A DNA stretch of 64,000 bases, from the NCBI GenBank assembly GCA_963712305.1, contig CAVQHI010000003.1, positions 1 to 64,000 of the forward strand. The letters run 5' to 3'. This DNA comes from DATFNI01 sp963712305 (GTDB lineage Bacteria > Bacteroidota > Rhodothermia > Balneolales > DATFMH01). A program made the position numbers and the translations under genes. The notes beneath the pieces are model-generated. The model was not told where the DNA came from, did not search any database, and was given only the letters and a program-made list of their open reading frames with translations. Shown here piece after piece: positions 25,145 to 33,008 of the stretch (its first letter is position 1; each line of letters begins with the position of its first letter).

Positions 25145-25282
25145 AATACCCAGCTAATAATAATAATCGTTTCGTTTTCATGATGTTCACCTGAGGTTAA
25201 ATATCGGTAACCACAAGTAAGAACACCATTTGTCCAATCACCCCAAACTTTATTAGATGAACCCCCGTATTTCTTCGATGAA

Positions 25283-25348
25283 CAGTTAGCAGTTAGCAGT
25301 TAGCAGTTAGCAGTTAGCAGTTAGCAGTTAGCAGTTAGCAGTTAGCAG
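25283..25348 (+). repeat. CAGTTAG tandem repeat
   Basis: Nine perfect 7-bp units of CAGTTAG (25283-25345) plus a partial CAG. It lies in the gap between the LytTR operon and the beta-lactamase-like gene. Not a CRISPR array (no spacers). Confidence 0.95.
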
Positions 25349-25370
25349 AATGTACAAAAAACTATCCTGG

Positions 25371-25497
25371 TTCAAGTTTATAACTTGGACCAAAAGCCCT
25401 TTCCCATCCATCAAGTTCAAAAAAAGCTAAACACAAGCTCAAAGCCACATATTCCGTTATTCCCAACCTGGTTCAAGTTTGCAACTTGGACCATTGG
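25371..25497. repeat. pair of small inverted repeats (GGTTCAAGTT type)
   Basis: CTGGTTCAAGTTTATAACTTGGACCA at ~25370-25392 and CTGGTTCAAGTTTGCAACTTGGACCA at ~25470-25495 are each near-palindromic. Related palindromes with a CGTCC loop lie at 36849-36872 and 62920-62943. Confidence 0.6.
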
Positions 25498-25508
25498 TAC
25501 TTATTTCC

Positions 25509-26468
25509 TCATTTCCCTGTTACCTCAACACCGCGCTCTTTCATCAACCGGTAAACGTCCGCCGACAGAATCTTCAGCTTCGGATCAGCTCGTTCCTCAG
25601 GAACCGGCGTAAAGCACGATATAATATATCTAACCGTCCCGTCATCGACGATCCCCACATCATTCGTCCAGTATGCCCACCAGCCGGTTTTGTGATAAAA
25701 CATCACGTTCTTCGGCAAGCCGGCAGCGAGTTTCGTAGTGTCTCTCTGTCTGCCGAAAAATGTTTTTAACTGCATACTTACCCATGGGTTAACCAGTTTA
25801 TTCTCATAAACTTTATACATATAGTCGGCTGCATGCAAAGCACAAGTCATCGTACCCGGGACATCATCATATCCCGGATCTTCATATTTCCTGCTCAGAA
25901 ATTTTCGTGTCACCTCACTGCCGTTCCAACCATTATCATCGATAAGCTTATTGATATTCGGTCGACCGGCAAGATCGATCAGGCAGTTTGCCGCTGAGTT
26001 GTCGCTCCGAGTGAGCATGAGATCCAGAAGATAGCCGACAGTGACTGTATCACCATCCTGGAGCAGGGGACGCGGGTCGGTGGGAATCTCCTTAACGGTA
26101 TCCACGGTATTGGGAAACTTCGCGATCTGTTTTGTTGTCAGTGAATATTTGCCCTCACTGATCTGATGGAGTACCTCAGCAGCGACATACATTTTATAGA
26201 CGCTGGCGGGGTAGATGAAGTTATCGTAATTCACGCCTCCCAACTTCGGTTCTTTGCCCGTCAAGTCAATCACGGCAAATGAGATCTGCTCCGTCCCGTC
26301 TGATCCGACATCAAATGTGCTATCGAGTCCAAGATCGTGAATAAAGCCTTTCAGAGAATCACTTAGGGAAGAATCAAGTTGGTAATAGGACGGTATTTTC
26401 ACCTTTTGGGCGTTGGAGTCATTAAAAGTTATAGTCATGATCAGTAATAACAAACAGAGATATCTCAT
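25509..26468 (-). CDS. class A beta-lactamase-like serine hydrolase
   Basis: About 319 residues from ATG 26468, where a signal peptide (MRYLCLLLLIMTITFNDSNAQ) begins; an in-frame start at 26576 would bury it. The serine beta-lactamase/transpeptidase motifs are all visible: S89-V-Y-K92 in YPASVYKMY, S155-D-N157 in LTRSDNSAANCL and K260-T-G262 in YHKTGWW. The omega-loop ExxLN is not obvious, so it may be a peptidase or esterase of the beta-lactamase2 group rather than an antibiotic-resistance enzyme. Periplasmic. Confidence 0.85.
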   Translation of the reverse strand: MRYLCLLLLIMTITFNDSNAQKVKIPSYYQLDSSLSDSLKGFIHDLGLDSTFDVGSDGTEQISFAVIDLTGKEPKLGGVNYDNFIYPASVYKMYVAAEVLHQISEGKYSLTTKQIAKFPNTVDTVKEIPTDPRPLLQDGDTVTVGYLLDLMLTRSDNSAANCLIDLAGRPNINKLIDDNGWNGSEVTRKFLSRKYEDPGYDDVPGTMTCALHAADYMYKVYENKLVNPWVSMQLKTFFGRQRDTTKLAAGLPKNVMFYHKTGWWAYWTNDVGIVDDGTVRYIISCFTPVPEERADPKLKILSADVYRLMKERGVEVTGK

Positions 26469-26573
26469 CACTAAGTCTAAATAGTTCAGGAATGGAATTG
26501 ATGAGTAATTTAACGCGAGGCCGGCATAACAGAAAACCGAAATGGGATAAATCAGTCGAGCTGACGATTGAGC

Positions 26574-26751
26574 CATATTCCGTACCTGACGGCACGGTAG
26601 GTATGCATATCAAAAACCCTTTCTACCAATATTGAGTCCCCATGGGACACGAACAATGATTAATGGACATTTCATCCTGTCCCGCGTAGGGACACACTAT
26701 CGGTAGAGGATAAACCGAACACCACATTCGTGCCGTCAGGTAAGAAATATG
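26574..26751. repeat. structured intergenic element with 14-bp terminal inverted repeats
   Basis: TACCTGACGGCACG (~26582-26595) is mirrored by CGTGCCGTCAGGTA (26729-26742). Between them lie GTCCCCATGGGACAC, itself a palindrome, and CCCGCGTAGGGACACAC. It resembles dispersed intergenic palindromic elements in Bacteroidota-type genomes; no ORF is present. Confidence 0.6.
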
Positions 26752-26923
26752 ATATTGAGCGATGGTATGTCCCCAAATTCAATAATTGCTTAGCATTAAA
26801 ACCTGATTGCTTTTTGTGCCAATGCATTGCGGGAAATGGCTCCTATCACTTCTGATATACGCTACAATGCAAAACTTTATTTATAATGCCGCTGAACAAT
26901 TTTTAGAAATTAAACCCATCGTA

Positions 26924-28744
26924 ATGAAAGGTTCCATACTATTTCGGGGCTCCGTGTTTGTGTTATGGGTGTTACTGTTTGCTCCAGGATGTTCATTCGC
27001 CCAACAAAGCTTTAGCGTATCCGGACGGCATTTTGAGTTGAACGGGCAACCATACCAGGTCAGATCCGGGGAAATTGATTACCAGAGGATACCGGAAGCC
27101 TATTGGAAGCAACGTCTGAAATTAGCTAAGGCTATGGGTCTGAATACGATAGCCACATACATCTTTTGGAGCGATATTGAACCGGAGAAAGGGCAGTGGG
27201 ATTTTTCCGGGATTAATAATCTCAGGAAGTTCGTCGAAACGGCCGGCAAGGTAGGATTACATGTAATTATGAGGCCCGGCCCGTATGTCTGTGGGGAGAG
27301 GGACTTCGGCGGCTTACCGCCATGGCTGCTGAAGGATCCGGAGCTTAAGGTAAGGTGCATGAATCCAACCTACATGAGCAATGTCAAAACGTATGTAACA
27401 CAAATTGCCGACCAGGTAAGGGATTTACAGATGAGTAAAGGCGGACCTATTATCATGTGGCAGATAGAGAATGAATATGGAAGCTATGGTAATGATCGCC
27501 AATATTTAGAGCAGCTTGTATCACTCTGGAAGAAGAACGGGATTGAGGTGCCATTTTTTACAGCTGACGGTGCAGGTAAACAAAATATTGAAGCGGGGTC
27601 GCTTCCGGGTTTGTCCATTGGATTGGATCCGGGTGTTAATGACAATCAGTTCGACAGGGTTTCGAAATGGCGACCTGGAGTTCCCATTTTCTGCAGTGAA
27701 TATTATCCCGGATGGCTGACACACTGGCGAGAAAAATGGGCGCGAGTCGGGACCGATGGTATTGTTAAGCAGCTGCAGTGGTACATGAAAAACGACAAAT
27801 CCTTCAATTTGTATGTATTCAACGGCGGTACGAACTTTGGATTTACCACAGGCGCCAACTATGGGAAGTACTATGAACCGGACGTCACGAGTTATGATTA
27901 TGATGCCCCGGTAAACGAGATGGGGCAACCGACTCCGAAGTACTTTGCCATGCGAAAGGCAATTAGTGATCTGATGCCTGCAAATGAAAAGCTTCCGGAT
28001 GTACCCAGAACGATAAATGCTGTTACCATACCCACGATTCGATTTACAAAAAGTGTTTCCCTGATAGATGCGTTACCCGATCCGGTTGCCATGGCACAGC
28101 CCAAACCCATGGAAGAGCTCGGTCAGAATTACGGGTACATATTATATCGAACGAAACTTCACGGTGCCACTCACGGATTGTTAAAAGTGATTGGTATCCA
28201 CGATTACGCTACCGTCTTCCTTGATGGAAAATTCATTGGGACCCTGGACCGGAGTATGAATATCGATACGCTAACAGTTCCTGAAACAAGCAATCCAAAT
28301 CCAACGCTTGATATCCTGGTAGAAGCTATGGGACGCATCAATTTTGGTGACAGGATCATAGACAGGAAGGGGATAACCGACCGGGTGAAGCTGAATCACA
28401 TGGTCCTGATGAACTGGCAGGCATTCAAACTGCCGATGACAAATAATTATCTCGATAACCTGCCTTTCAACGATCAAAAACAAACGAATCATAAAGGAAC
28501 ATTCTTCAAATCCTCATTCAACCTGGATGAGACGGGGAGTGTCTACCTTGATATGAGTAAATGGCAGAAGGGATTTGTTGTTGTAAACGGACACAATCTC
28601 GGCCGGTACTGGAATGTAGGGCCTCAGGAACGACTCTACTGTCCGGGATCATGGCTTAAGAAAGGAAAAAATGTGATCATCGTATTTGATATGCTAAAAA
28701 AAGAGCCTGCGACGATCAATGGCATGAAATCACTGGAAGACTAA
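26924..28744 (+). CDS. GH35 beta-galactosidase, secreted
   Basis: About 606 residues from ATG 26924, where a signal peptide begins (cleavage near CSFAQQ). The TIM barrel carries the GH35 signature around E184 (MWQIENEYGSYG, acid/base) and E259 in FCSEYYPGWLTHW (nucleophile). C-terminal jelly-roll domains follow, with GFVVVNGHNLGRYWNVGPQ at ~560-580. It removes terminal beta-galactose from oligosaccharides. It stands apart from the main galactan locus 6 kb downstream, and its upstream region holds an unrelated repeat element. Confidence 0.93.
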   Translation: MKGSILFRGSVFVLWVLLFAPGCSFAQQSFSVSGRHFELNGQPYQVRSGEIDYQRIPEAYWKQRLKLAKAMGLNTIATYIFWSDIEPEKGQWDFSGINNLRKFVETAGKVGLHVIMRPGPYVCGERDFGGLPPWLLKDPELKVRCMNPTYMSNVKTYVTQIADQVRDLQMSKGGPIIMWQIENEYGSYGNDRQYLEQLVSLWKKNGIEVPFFTADGAGKQNIEAGSLPGLSIGLDPGVNDNQFDRVSKWRPGVPIFCSEYYPGWLTHWREKWARVGTDGIVKQLQWYMKNDKSFNLYVFNGGTNFGFTTGANYGKYYEPDVTSYDYDAPVNEMGQPTPKYFAMRKAISDLMPANEKLPDVPRTINAVTIPTIRFTKSVSLIDALPDPVAMAQPKPMEELGQNYGYILYRTKLHGATHGLLKVIGIHDYATVFLDGKFIGTLDRSMNIDTLTVPETSNPNPTLDILVEAMGRINFGDRIIDRKGITDRVKLNHMVLMNWQAFKLPMTNNYLDNLPFNDQKQTNHKGTFFKSSFNLDETGSVYLDMSKWQKGFVVVNGHNLGRYWNVGPQERLYCPGSWLKKGKNVIIVFDMLKKEPATINGMKSLED

Positions 28745-28841
28745 AATTCTTTGGAGAACGAAACGCAGACACCAGCGATAGCATTTTGTGCTGATTCTTG
28801 TGTAATATTACCTCTCTTTCAAACTCAAATTTTTCTTATTT

Positions 28842-29474
28842 ATGAACGGACCCGATCCTGGGACAGCTCACCCTATGAAGGGATTTGAGCAGGTTTGTTA
28901 TATCAAGAACACCATTTCCAATCCACAAATCGAGGTTGGGGACTATACTTATTATGATGACCCGGAGAATTCGGATGATTTTGAGAGAAACGTGCTCTAT
29001 CTTTTTCCCTTCATCGGCGACAAACTCATCATCGGGAAATTCTGTGCCTTGGGGCGCGGCGTCAAGTTCATCATGAATGGTGCCAATCATAAACTGGACG
29101 GATTCTCGACCTATCCGTTCTATATATTTGGCAACGGCTGGGAAAAGGCCACACCCCAACCGGATGAATTATCCCCAAAAGGAAATACCCATGTCGGTAA
29201 TGATGTCTGGATGGGATACGACTCACTCGTAATGCCTGGAGTGACGATAGGAGATGGGGCGATTATAGCCTCCCGCTCGGTTGTGGTATCTGATATCCCA
29301 CCGTACACAATTGCAGGAGGGAATCCGGCAAAAGTCATCCGCCAGCGTTTTCCGGATGAAATCATTTCAGAGTTGCTGGACATAGCCTGGTGGAACTGGG
29401 ACATTGAGAAGGTGACGCGAAATGTATCGGCGGTCGTCTCATCCGACATTGAATCACTTAGAAAGGCCCGTTAA
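28842..29474 (+). CDS. Vat/CatB-type xenobiotic acetyltransferase
   Basis: This 210-residue left-handed beta-helix (hexapeptide) acetyltransferase has IGKFCALGRGVKFIMNGANHKLDGFSTYPFYIFGNGWE (~65-102), then GNDVWMGYDSLVMPGVTIGDGAIIASRSVVVSDIPPYTIAGGNPAKVIRQRF. The MNGANHxxDGxSTYPF segment, with the catalytic His, is that of Vat streptogramin A and chloramphenicol acetyltransferases. It transfers acetyl from acetyl-CoA to a hydroxyl of a small molecule. Chromosomal setting and no mobile elements nearby; a resistance phenotype is not demonstrated by sequence. Confidence 0.9.
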   Translation: MNGPDPGTAHPMKGFEQVCYIKNTISNPQIEVGDYTYYDDPENSDDFERNVLYLFPFIGDKLIIGKFCALGRGVKFIMNGANHKLDGFSTYPFYIFGNGWEKATPQPDELSPKGNTHVGNDVWMGYDSLVMPGVTIGDGAIIASRSVVVSDIPPYTIAGGNPAKVIRQRFPDEIISELLDIAWWNWDIEKVTRNVSAVVSSDIESLRKAR

Positions 29475-29505
29475 AACGGATTCAATATTCTCATTGACAC
29501 GCCGG

Positions 29506-29721
29506 TTATGCGTCCTTTTCAGAACATTTCGAATTGAAAAGAATGATTCCAACAATCATTCCAAGAGAAGAACCAATAACCGGCCCGTACACCGCCCCCA
29601 TTTGGACAGTCCGAAATACGGAACCAAAGCCAACTCCCAGTGCAGTACCTAACCCGGTGCCGATTGCCAGACCTAATCCGATATAGAATGCTAACGCACG
29701 ATTTCCATGATCACTCAACAT
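29506..29721 (-). CDS. small glycine-rich membrane protein
   Basis: A 71-residue protein with two hydrophobic, Gly-rich segments (ALAFYIGLGLAIGTGLGTALGVGFGSVF and AVYGPVIGSSLGMIVGIILF) in a glycine-zipper style. It lies between the acetyltransferase and the tRNA, on the opposite strand to the former. Function unknown. The coding call rests on composition and a start close to expected spacing. Confidence 0.55.
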   Translation of the reverse strand: MLSDHGNRALAFYIGLGLAIGTGLGTALGVGFGSVFRTVQMGAVYGPVIGSSLGMIVGIILFNSKCSEKDA

Positions 29722-29935
29722 TTACCACCAACTGTTGATAAATAACGATTTGCTAACCAGATACATGTCTGGTCTTACGCATTTATTATGCGAATATGAA
29801 TTTTTTTACTGATATCAAAACCCTTTCGACTCTAACTCTATGTCTTCATTTTGGTAATACCCGATTATGGTAACCTCGTCTCTATGCAGCTTGAAGGTTA
29901 AGTTAGTATCATAAAGCGAAATGGGAGAGGGGAAG

Positions 29936-30009
29936 TGGGTCGTGGCAGATTCGAACTGCCGACCTCCACGATGTCAACGTGGCACTCTAACCAACTGAGC
30001 TAACGACCC
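29936..30009 (-). tRNA. tRNA-Val (anticodon GAC)
   Basis: On the minus strand GGGTCGT (acceptor) pairs with ACGACCC. The D-arm is AGCTCAGTTGGTTAGAGTG and the anticodon stem CCACG-TTGACAT-CGTGG reads GAC. The T-arm is GGCAGTTCGAATCTGCC, and the discriminator is A at 29936. 74 nt, no encoded CCA. Confidence 0.97.
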
Positions 30010-30124
30010 GACAGAGCATCAAAGATACACAGTTTCATATCTGAATCGCAATCCGTTTTCCTGAAATTTAGTAATTATACAAATTTCAGACAGATGCAGA
30101 CGCAAAGAGTACTGACTATACTAA

Positions 30125-30511
30125 TTACTGCTTTTGATAATATTCAAATAATTCAATAGGATTACCCGAAGGATCTTCAAGTAATATCTGCTTTCCTGCA
30201 ACTCCACTGACAATATCATTTCGAAAGGTAACGCCATCCTTTTTCAGACGATCCACCATTGTCTCAAGGTCCTCGACTTCAAGATGAAACCTGTTCCAGC
30301 CACCCGGTGATGGTCTGGTACCGTCGGGCATAGACTGTCCGCCCCCGCCTTCAGTGCCAGGAGAGCTGAGTAATAGCTGTAAATCTCCCCGGGCAATTAT
30401 TGCGAATGCCGGAGCAGGATGCATAATTACCTCAAATGCCAGTTGTTCAGTATAAAATCGGATCGCTTCATCGACGTCATGGACAATATACCGTACTTTT
30501 ACAGTTGCCAT
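30125..30511 (-). CDS. VOC-family (glyoxalase-like) protein
   Basis: This 128-residue VOC-fold protein starts VKVRYIVHDVDEAIRFYTEQLAF, contains GWNRFHLEVEDLETMVDRLKKDG and ends LEDPSGNPIELFEYY. It has the His and Glu positions usual for metal-binding members (H in RFHLEV, E in PIELFE). It may act as a glyoxalase-like detoxification or dioxygenase-like enzyme. Apparently single-gene unit downstream (in reading direction) of no recognised partner. Confidence 0.88.
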   Translation of the reverse strand: MATVKVRYIVHDVDEAIRFYTEQLAFEVIMHPAPAFAIIARGDLQLLLSSPGTEGGGGQSMPDGTRPSPGGWNRFHLEVEDLETMVDRLKKDGVTFRNDIVSGVAGKQILLEDPSGNPIELFEYYQKQ

Positions 30512-30669
30512 CTCTTATATTCTCCCTATTAAATGATGCGATTACACATATTTGTAAGGTATATAGAAAACATTTTGTTGAAAAATCATGTTATCGTTTA
30601 GATTGTTTTCTTACATTTGGGCTGTAATTCGATCAGGACATTAACCCATAAGTTGATAATTCGCCTATT

Positions 30670-31179
30670 ATGAGTTCTACAATGAGTATGAACGCCAACC
30701 TCTGGCTAGCGGCATTTTCCGGTATCGTTGGTATTGTTGCATTGATCGTTGTGATGTATATCCTTCGGTTAGTTGGCTCAAAAGTCAATTTTATTGAAAT
30801 TTTAGGTTCCATTTTTAAAGACCCAAGTGAAAAGGCAAGTGTGTTTACCATTGGTCTGGGACTATTGCTTCTCTACGGTGCCTTTTGGGGATTCTATTAT
30901 GTGACCATGATGCTCGGGCTGTCGCAACCACCCAGCATTGAATTTGGATTGGTTTTCGGTTTCGCCCAGGGATTGTTTACTGGTGTGATGCTTGGTGCGC
31001 TAAGCGAATACCATCCTCATTTTGGAGAAGGGAAGACGTTCTCTGATCCTGGTATGTTTGGCGCCAACTGGGGACTAAGCACAATCTTCTTTGTTGTAAT
31101 TATGAACCTCGTTTTCGCTTACGTTACGATGTTCACGTACCTGCATCTCTTTGGGAATCAGCTAATCCCAGTGCTGTAA
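30670..31179 (+). CDS. four-helix membrane protein of unknown function
   Basis: This 169-residue protein has four hydrophobic segments (WLAAFSGIVGIVALIVVMYILRLV; VFTIGLGLLLLYGAFWGFYYVTMML; FGLVFGFAQGLFTGVMLGAL; WGLSTIFFVVIMNLVFAYVTMF). No family recognised. It is followed by a strong terminator at 31203-31226, so it is a single-gene transcript. Start assignment is uncertain: ATG at 30670, 30682 and 30688 are all in frame. Confidence 0.7.
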   Translation: MSSTMSMNANLWLAAFSGIVGIVALIVVMYILRLVGSKVNFIEILGSIFKDPSEKASVFTIGLGLLLLYGAFWGFYYVTMMLGLSQPPSIEFGLVFGFAQGLFTGVMLGALSEYHPHFGEGKTFSDPGMFGANWGLSTIFFVVIMNLVFAYVTMFTYLHLFGNQLIPVL

Positions 31180-31202
31180 GAGTCGATATTTACAGAAATT
31201 CA

Positions 31203-31226
31203 AAAGGGACCCGTAAAGGTCCCTTT
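31203..31226 (+). terminator. rho-independent terminator
   Basis: AAAGGGACC (31203-31211), loop CGTAAA, GGTCCCTTT (31218-31226), followed by a T-run. It lies 24 bp after the membrane-protein stop. Confidence 0.93.
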
Positions 31227-31392
31227 TTTTGTTTTTGGTTCGTAACCGTCAGTAGTTAATGGTTCTCCTCGTCTCATTGGTCAGTTTGCTGCCGGAAATG
31301 CTTACACAATCCGACCCCACTATTTGCACTTATCAACTGAAATGATATATGACCAATTGTAATTCGTGTTGATAATACAATCAAAAATCTCA

Positions 31393-32409
31393 CTATTCGA
31401 TCCTGTCTGCAAACGGATATTGCTTGTGCAACCGGTCAAGTTTCTGTTGTGCATTTGTATCGAAGTAGAACGACTTAATAGCATCGACTAAATCAGGTTC
31501 AGCAGAAGTAAATTCATTTGTGTGAGTAAAACCGATCACCTGGAAAGCATAGTCATTAACGGTATACAAGCCAACAACATATTCAAGAGGCACACCCCCG
31601 ACATTCGATTTGACTTTGAGCATGTTGCCATCATAATAAACCCCGTATAAGTGAGATATGTCGACAAGCCTTGCACTTGGATTATTAGCAATAAGATTTT
31701 GTTTTACAGCTGCAGTGAATGCATTCAGGTCTGCATGGGTTCCATCTTCCGTTTTTTCTCCAATTACCATCAGATGAGAGTCATTCTCCGGATCAACCAG
31801 CCATAGATCTGTGGAAGGATTATTTTTTTTATAGTTCTCCGGATTTCTCAGATGCCATATATTCTTTCCGAAATCCAGGCGGTACGCATAGGCATTTCCA
31901 AATGCGGTATCAACAGTTGCAGCGGTAGTGGTTTCATTTTGAATTCTGGTTACCGGGATAACACCATTATCAAAACGTTGGCCGAGAAGCAACATGTCAA
32001 CAATAAGAACCAGGGAAACGGATAATATCCCACTCATATACAAAATCTTAAATTCATTCGAACGGGGAGACAACACCATCCAAAGTCCACCGCACAATAC
32101 TAACTGAAGCATGAAATCCAGTAAGAGGCCATTTATAATAAGATAGCCACCCTGCAATACAAGACCGGCAACAACAGCGAATCGCGCAAATGGGACAGCT
32201 TTTTTAATTCTAAGTATCAGAAGAGTACCTAGCAGCAAGCATAGTACATATGCTATATTAGATGTACTTATTAGTGTATGAACAGGCTGAGATGCCTCAT
32301 TGAACAGATTGATAAGCCCAAGTATTAAGAACAAAACTCCGGCTGATCTCATTGAAACACTTGGTTCAGTGTTATCAGCGTTCTTCATATTTTCAGATAA
32401 ACCGTACAT
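31393..32409 (-). CDS. membrane protein with C-terminal soluble domain
   Basis: This 338-residue protein has four or five hydrophobic helices in the first ~150 residues (AGVLFLILGLINLF, IAYVLCLLLGTLLILRI, FAVVAGLVLQGGYLIINGLLLDFML, GILSVSLVLIVDMLLLG). A ~185-residue soluble domain follows, starting after VIPVTRIQN (YRLDFGKNIWHLRNPENY...IGFTHTNEF...DAIKSFYF). The tail layout resembles domains that report on bacterial surface stress, but I recognise no family. The start at 32409 has AGGAG upstream. Confidence 0.7.
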   Translation of the reverse strand: MYGLSENMKNADNTEPSVSMRSAGVLFLILGLINLFNEASQPVHTLISTSNIAYVLCLLLGTLLILRIKKAVPFARFAVVAGLVLQGGYLIINGLLLDFMLQLVLCGGLWMVLSPRSNEFKILYMSGILSVSLVLIVDMLLLGQRFDNGVIPVTRIQNETTTAATVDTAFGNAYAYRLDFGKNIWHLRNPENYKKNNPSTDLWLVDPENDSHLMVIGEKTEDGTHADLNAFTAAVKQNLIANNPSARLVDISHLYGVYYDGNMLKVKSNVGGVPLEYVVGLYTVNDYAFQVIGFTHTNEFTSAEPDLVDAIKSFYFDTNAQQKLDRLHKQYPFADRIE

Positions 32410-32839
32410 AATAACTCCTGTTACCCCATCTGTACCAGTATTAATGCAAACGGGTATTGACGTTATTTACGTTCGCCGTTTGCAGATATAATTATTTTTT
32501 TTCATCCCAATTATCCAAATACTACCATGATGGATTGCCCCGATATCCGTCATACTGCATCTACATGAGTAAACATCTCTATAATTCTGAGTACTTACAA
32601 CAAGCAACCGGTTAATTCTGTTTAATGTTGCTTTACAATTAAGAGAACCTAATAATCGAGACATTTTTGGCTAACAAAAATCTTACGACACATGAGTAAT
32701 GATGTGCTGATTTACCTGGATTTACACCCTTTCTATGTCTATATACCAAGCGTATGTAACCCCAAAACTATCATTTATTTGAATAAATATTGCACACCTC
32801 TTGACATTGGATACAGTGATTGATTATTATCTTGCATAT
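32410..32839. other. gene-free intergenic stretch
   Basis: No supported ORF on either strand; AT-rich. It separates the divergently read membrane-protein gene from the carbohydrate operon. A TTGACA-like element (CTTGACATTGG at ~32799) may be the -35 of the operon promoter. Confidence 0.45.
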
Positions 32840-32888
32840 TTGTTAACGGTAACAAAAGTGTAATTAATACAATTATTATTTTGTTACC
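32840..32888 (+). promoter_or_regulatory. overlapping dyads: LacI-type operator and 10-bp inverted repeat
   Basis: TTGTTAACGGTAACAA (32840-32855) is a near-perfect palindrome with a central CG, the LacI/GalR operator style. Its right half forms a perfect 10-bp inverted repeat with TTTTGTTACC (GGTAACAAAA at 32848-32857; partner 32879-32888), enclosing TGTAATTAATACA. The site lies ~155 bp upstream of the GH30 operon start. Binding by a regulator is inference. Confidence 0.6.
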
Positions 32889-32960
32889 CAATACCTGTAC
32901 TATACAGATTGGACTTTCGAATGGTAACCTCAAGCAAAACCCTGGTTACTAGATAAACCG

Positions 32961-32992
32961 AGTAAAAGGGCTGGTGAAACGGCCCTTTTACT
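32961..32992 (+). terminator. terminator-like hairpin in the leader of the CAZyme operon
   Basis: AGTAAAAGGGC (32961-32971), loop TGGTGAAACG, GCCCTTTTACT (32982-32992), then TTTTTAT. It stands only ~16 bp before the GH30 start codon and no gene on this strand lies upstream, so it looks like a leader attenuator. A tiny ORF (MVTSSKTLVTR, 32921-32956) ends just before it. Confidence 0.7.
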
Positions 32993-33008
32993 TTTTATAT
33001 CAGCAGGT

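Noticed and set aside
25283..25348. CAGTTAG repeat as a possible CRISPR array
   Set aside because: Units are 7 bp and directly contiguous with no spacers; it is a simple tandem repeat.
25509..26468. Calling the serine hydrolase an antibiotic-resistance beta-lactamase
   Set aside because: SxxK, SDN and KTG are present but no clear omega-loop glutamate was seen, and related proteins include peptidases and esterases.
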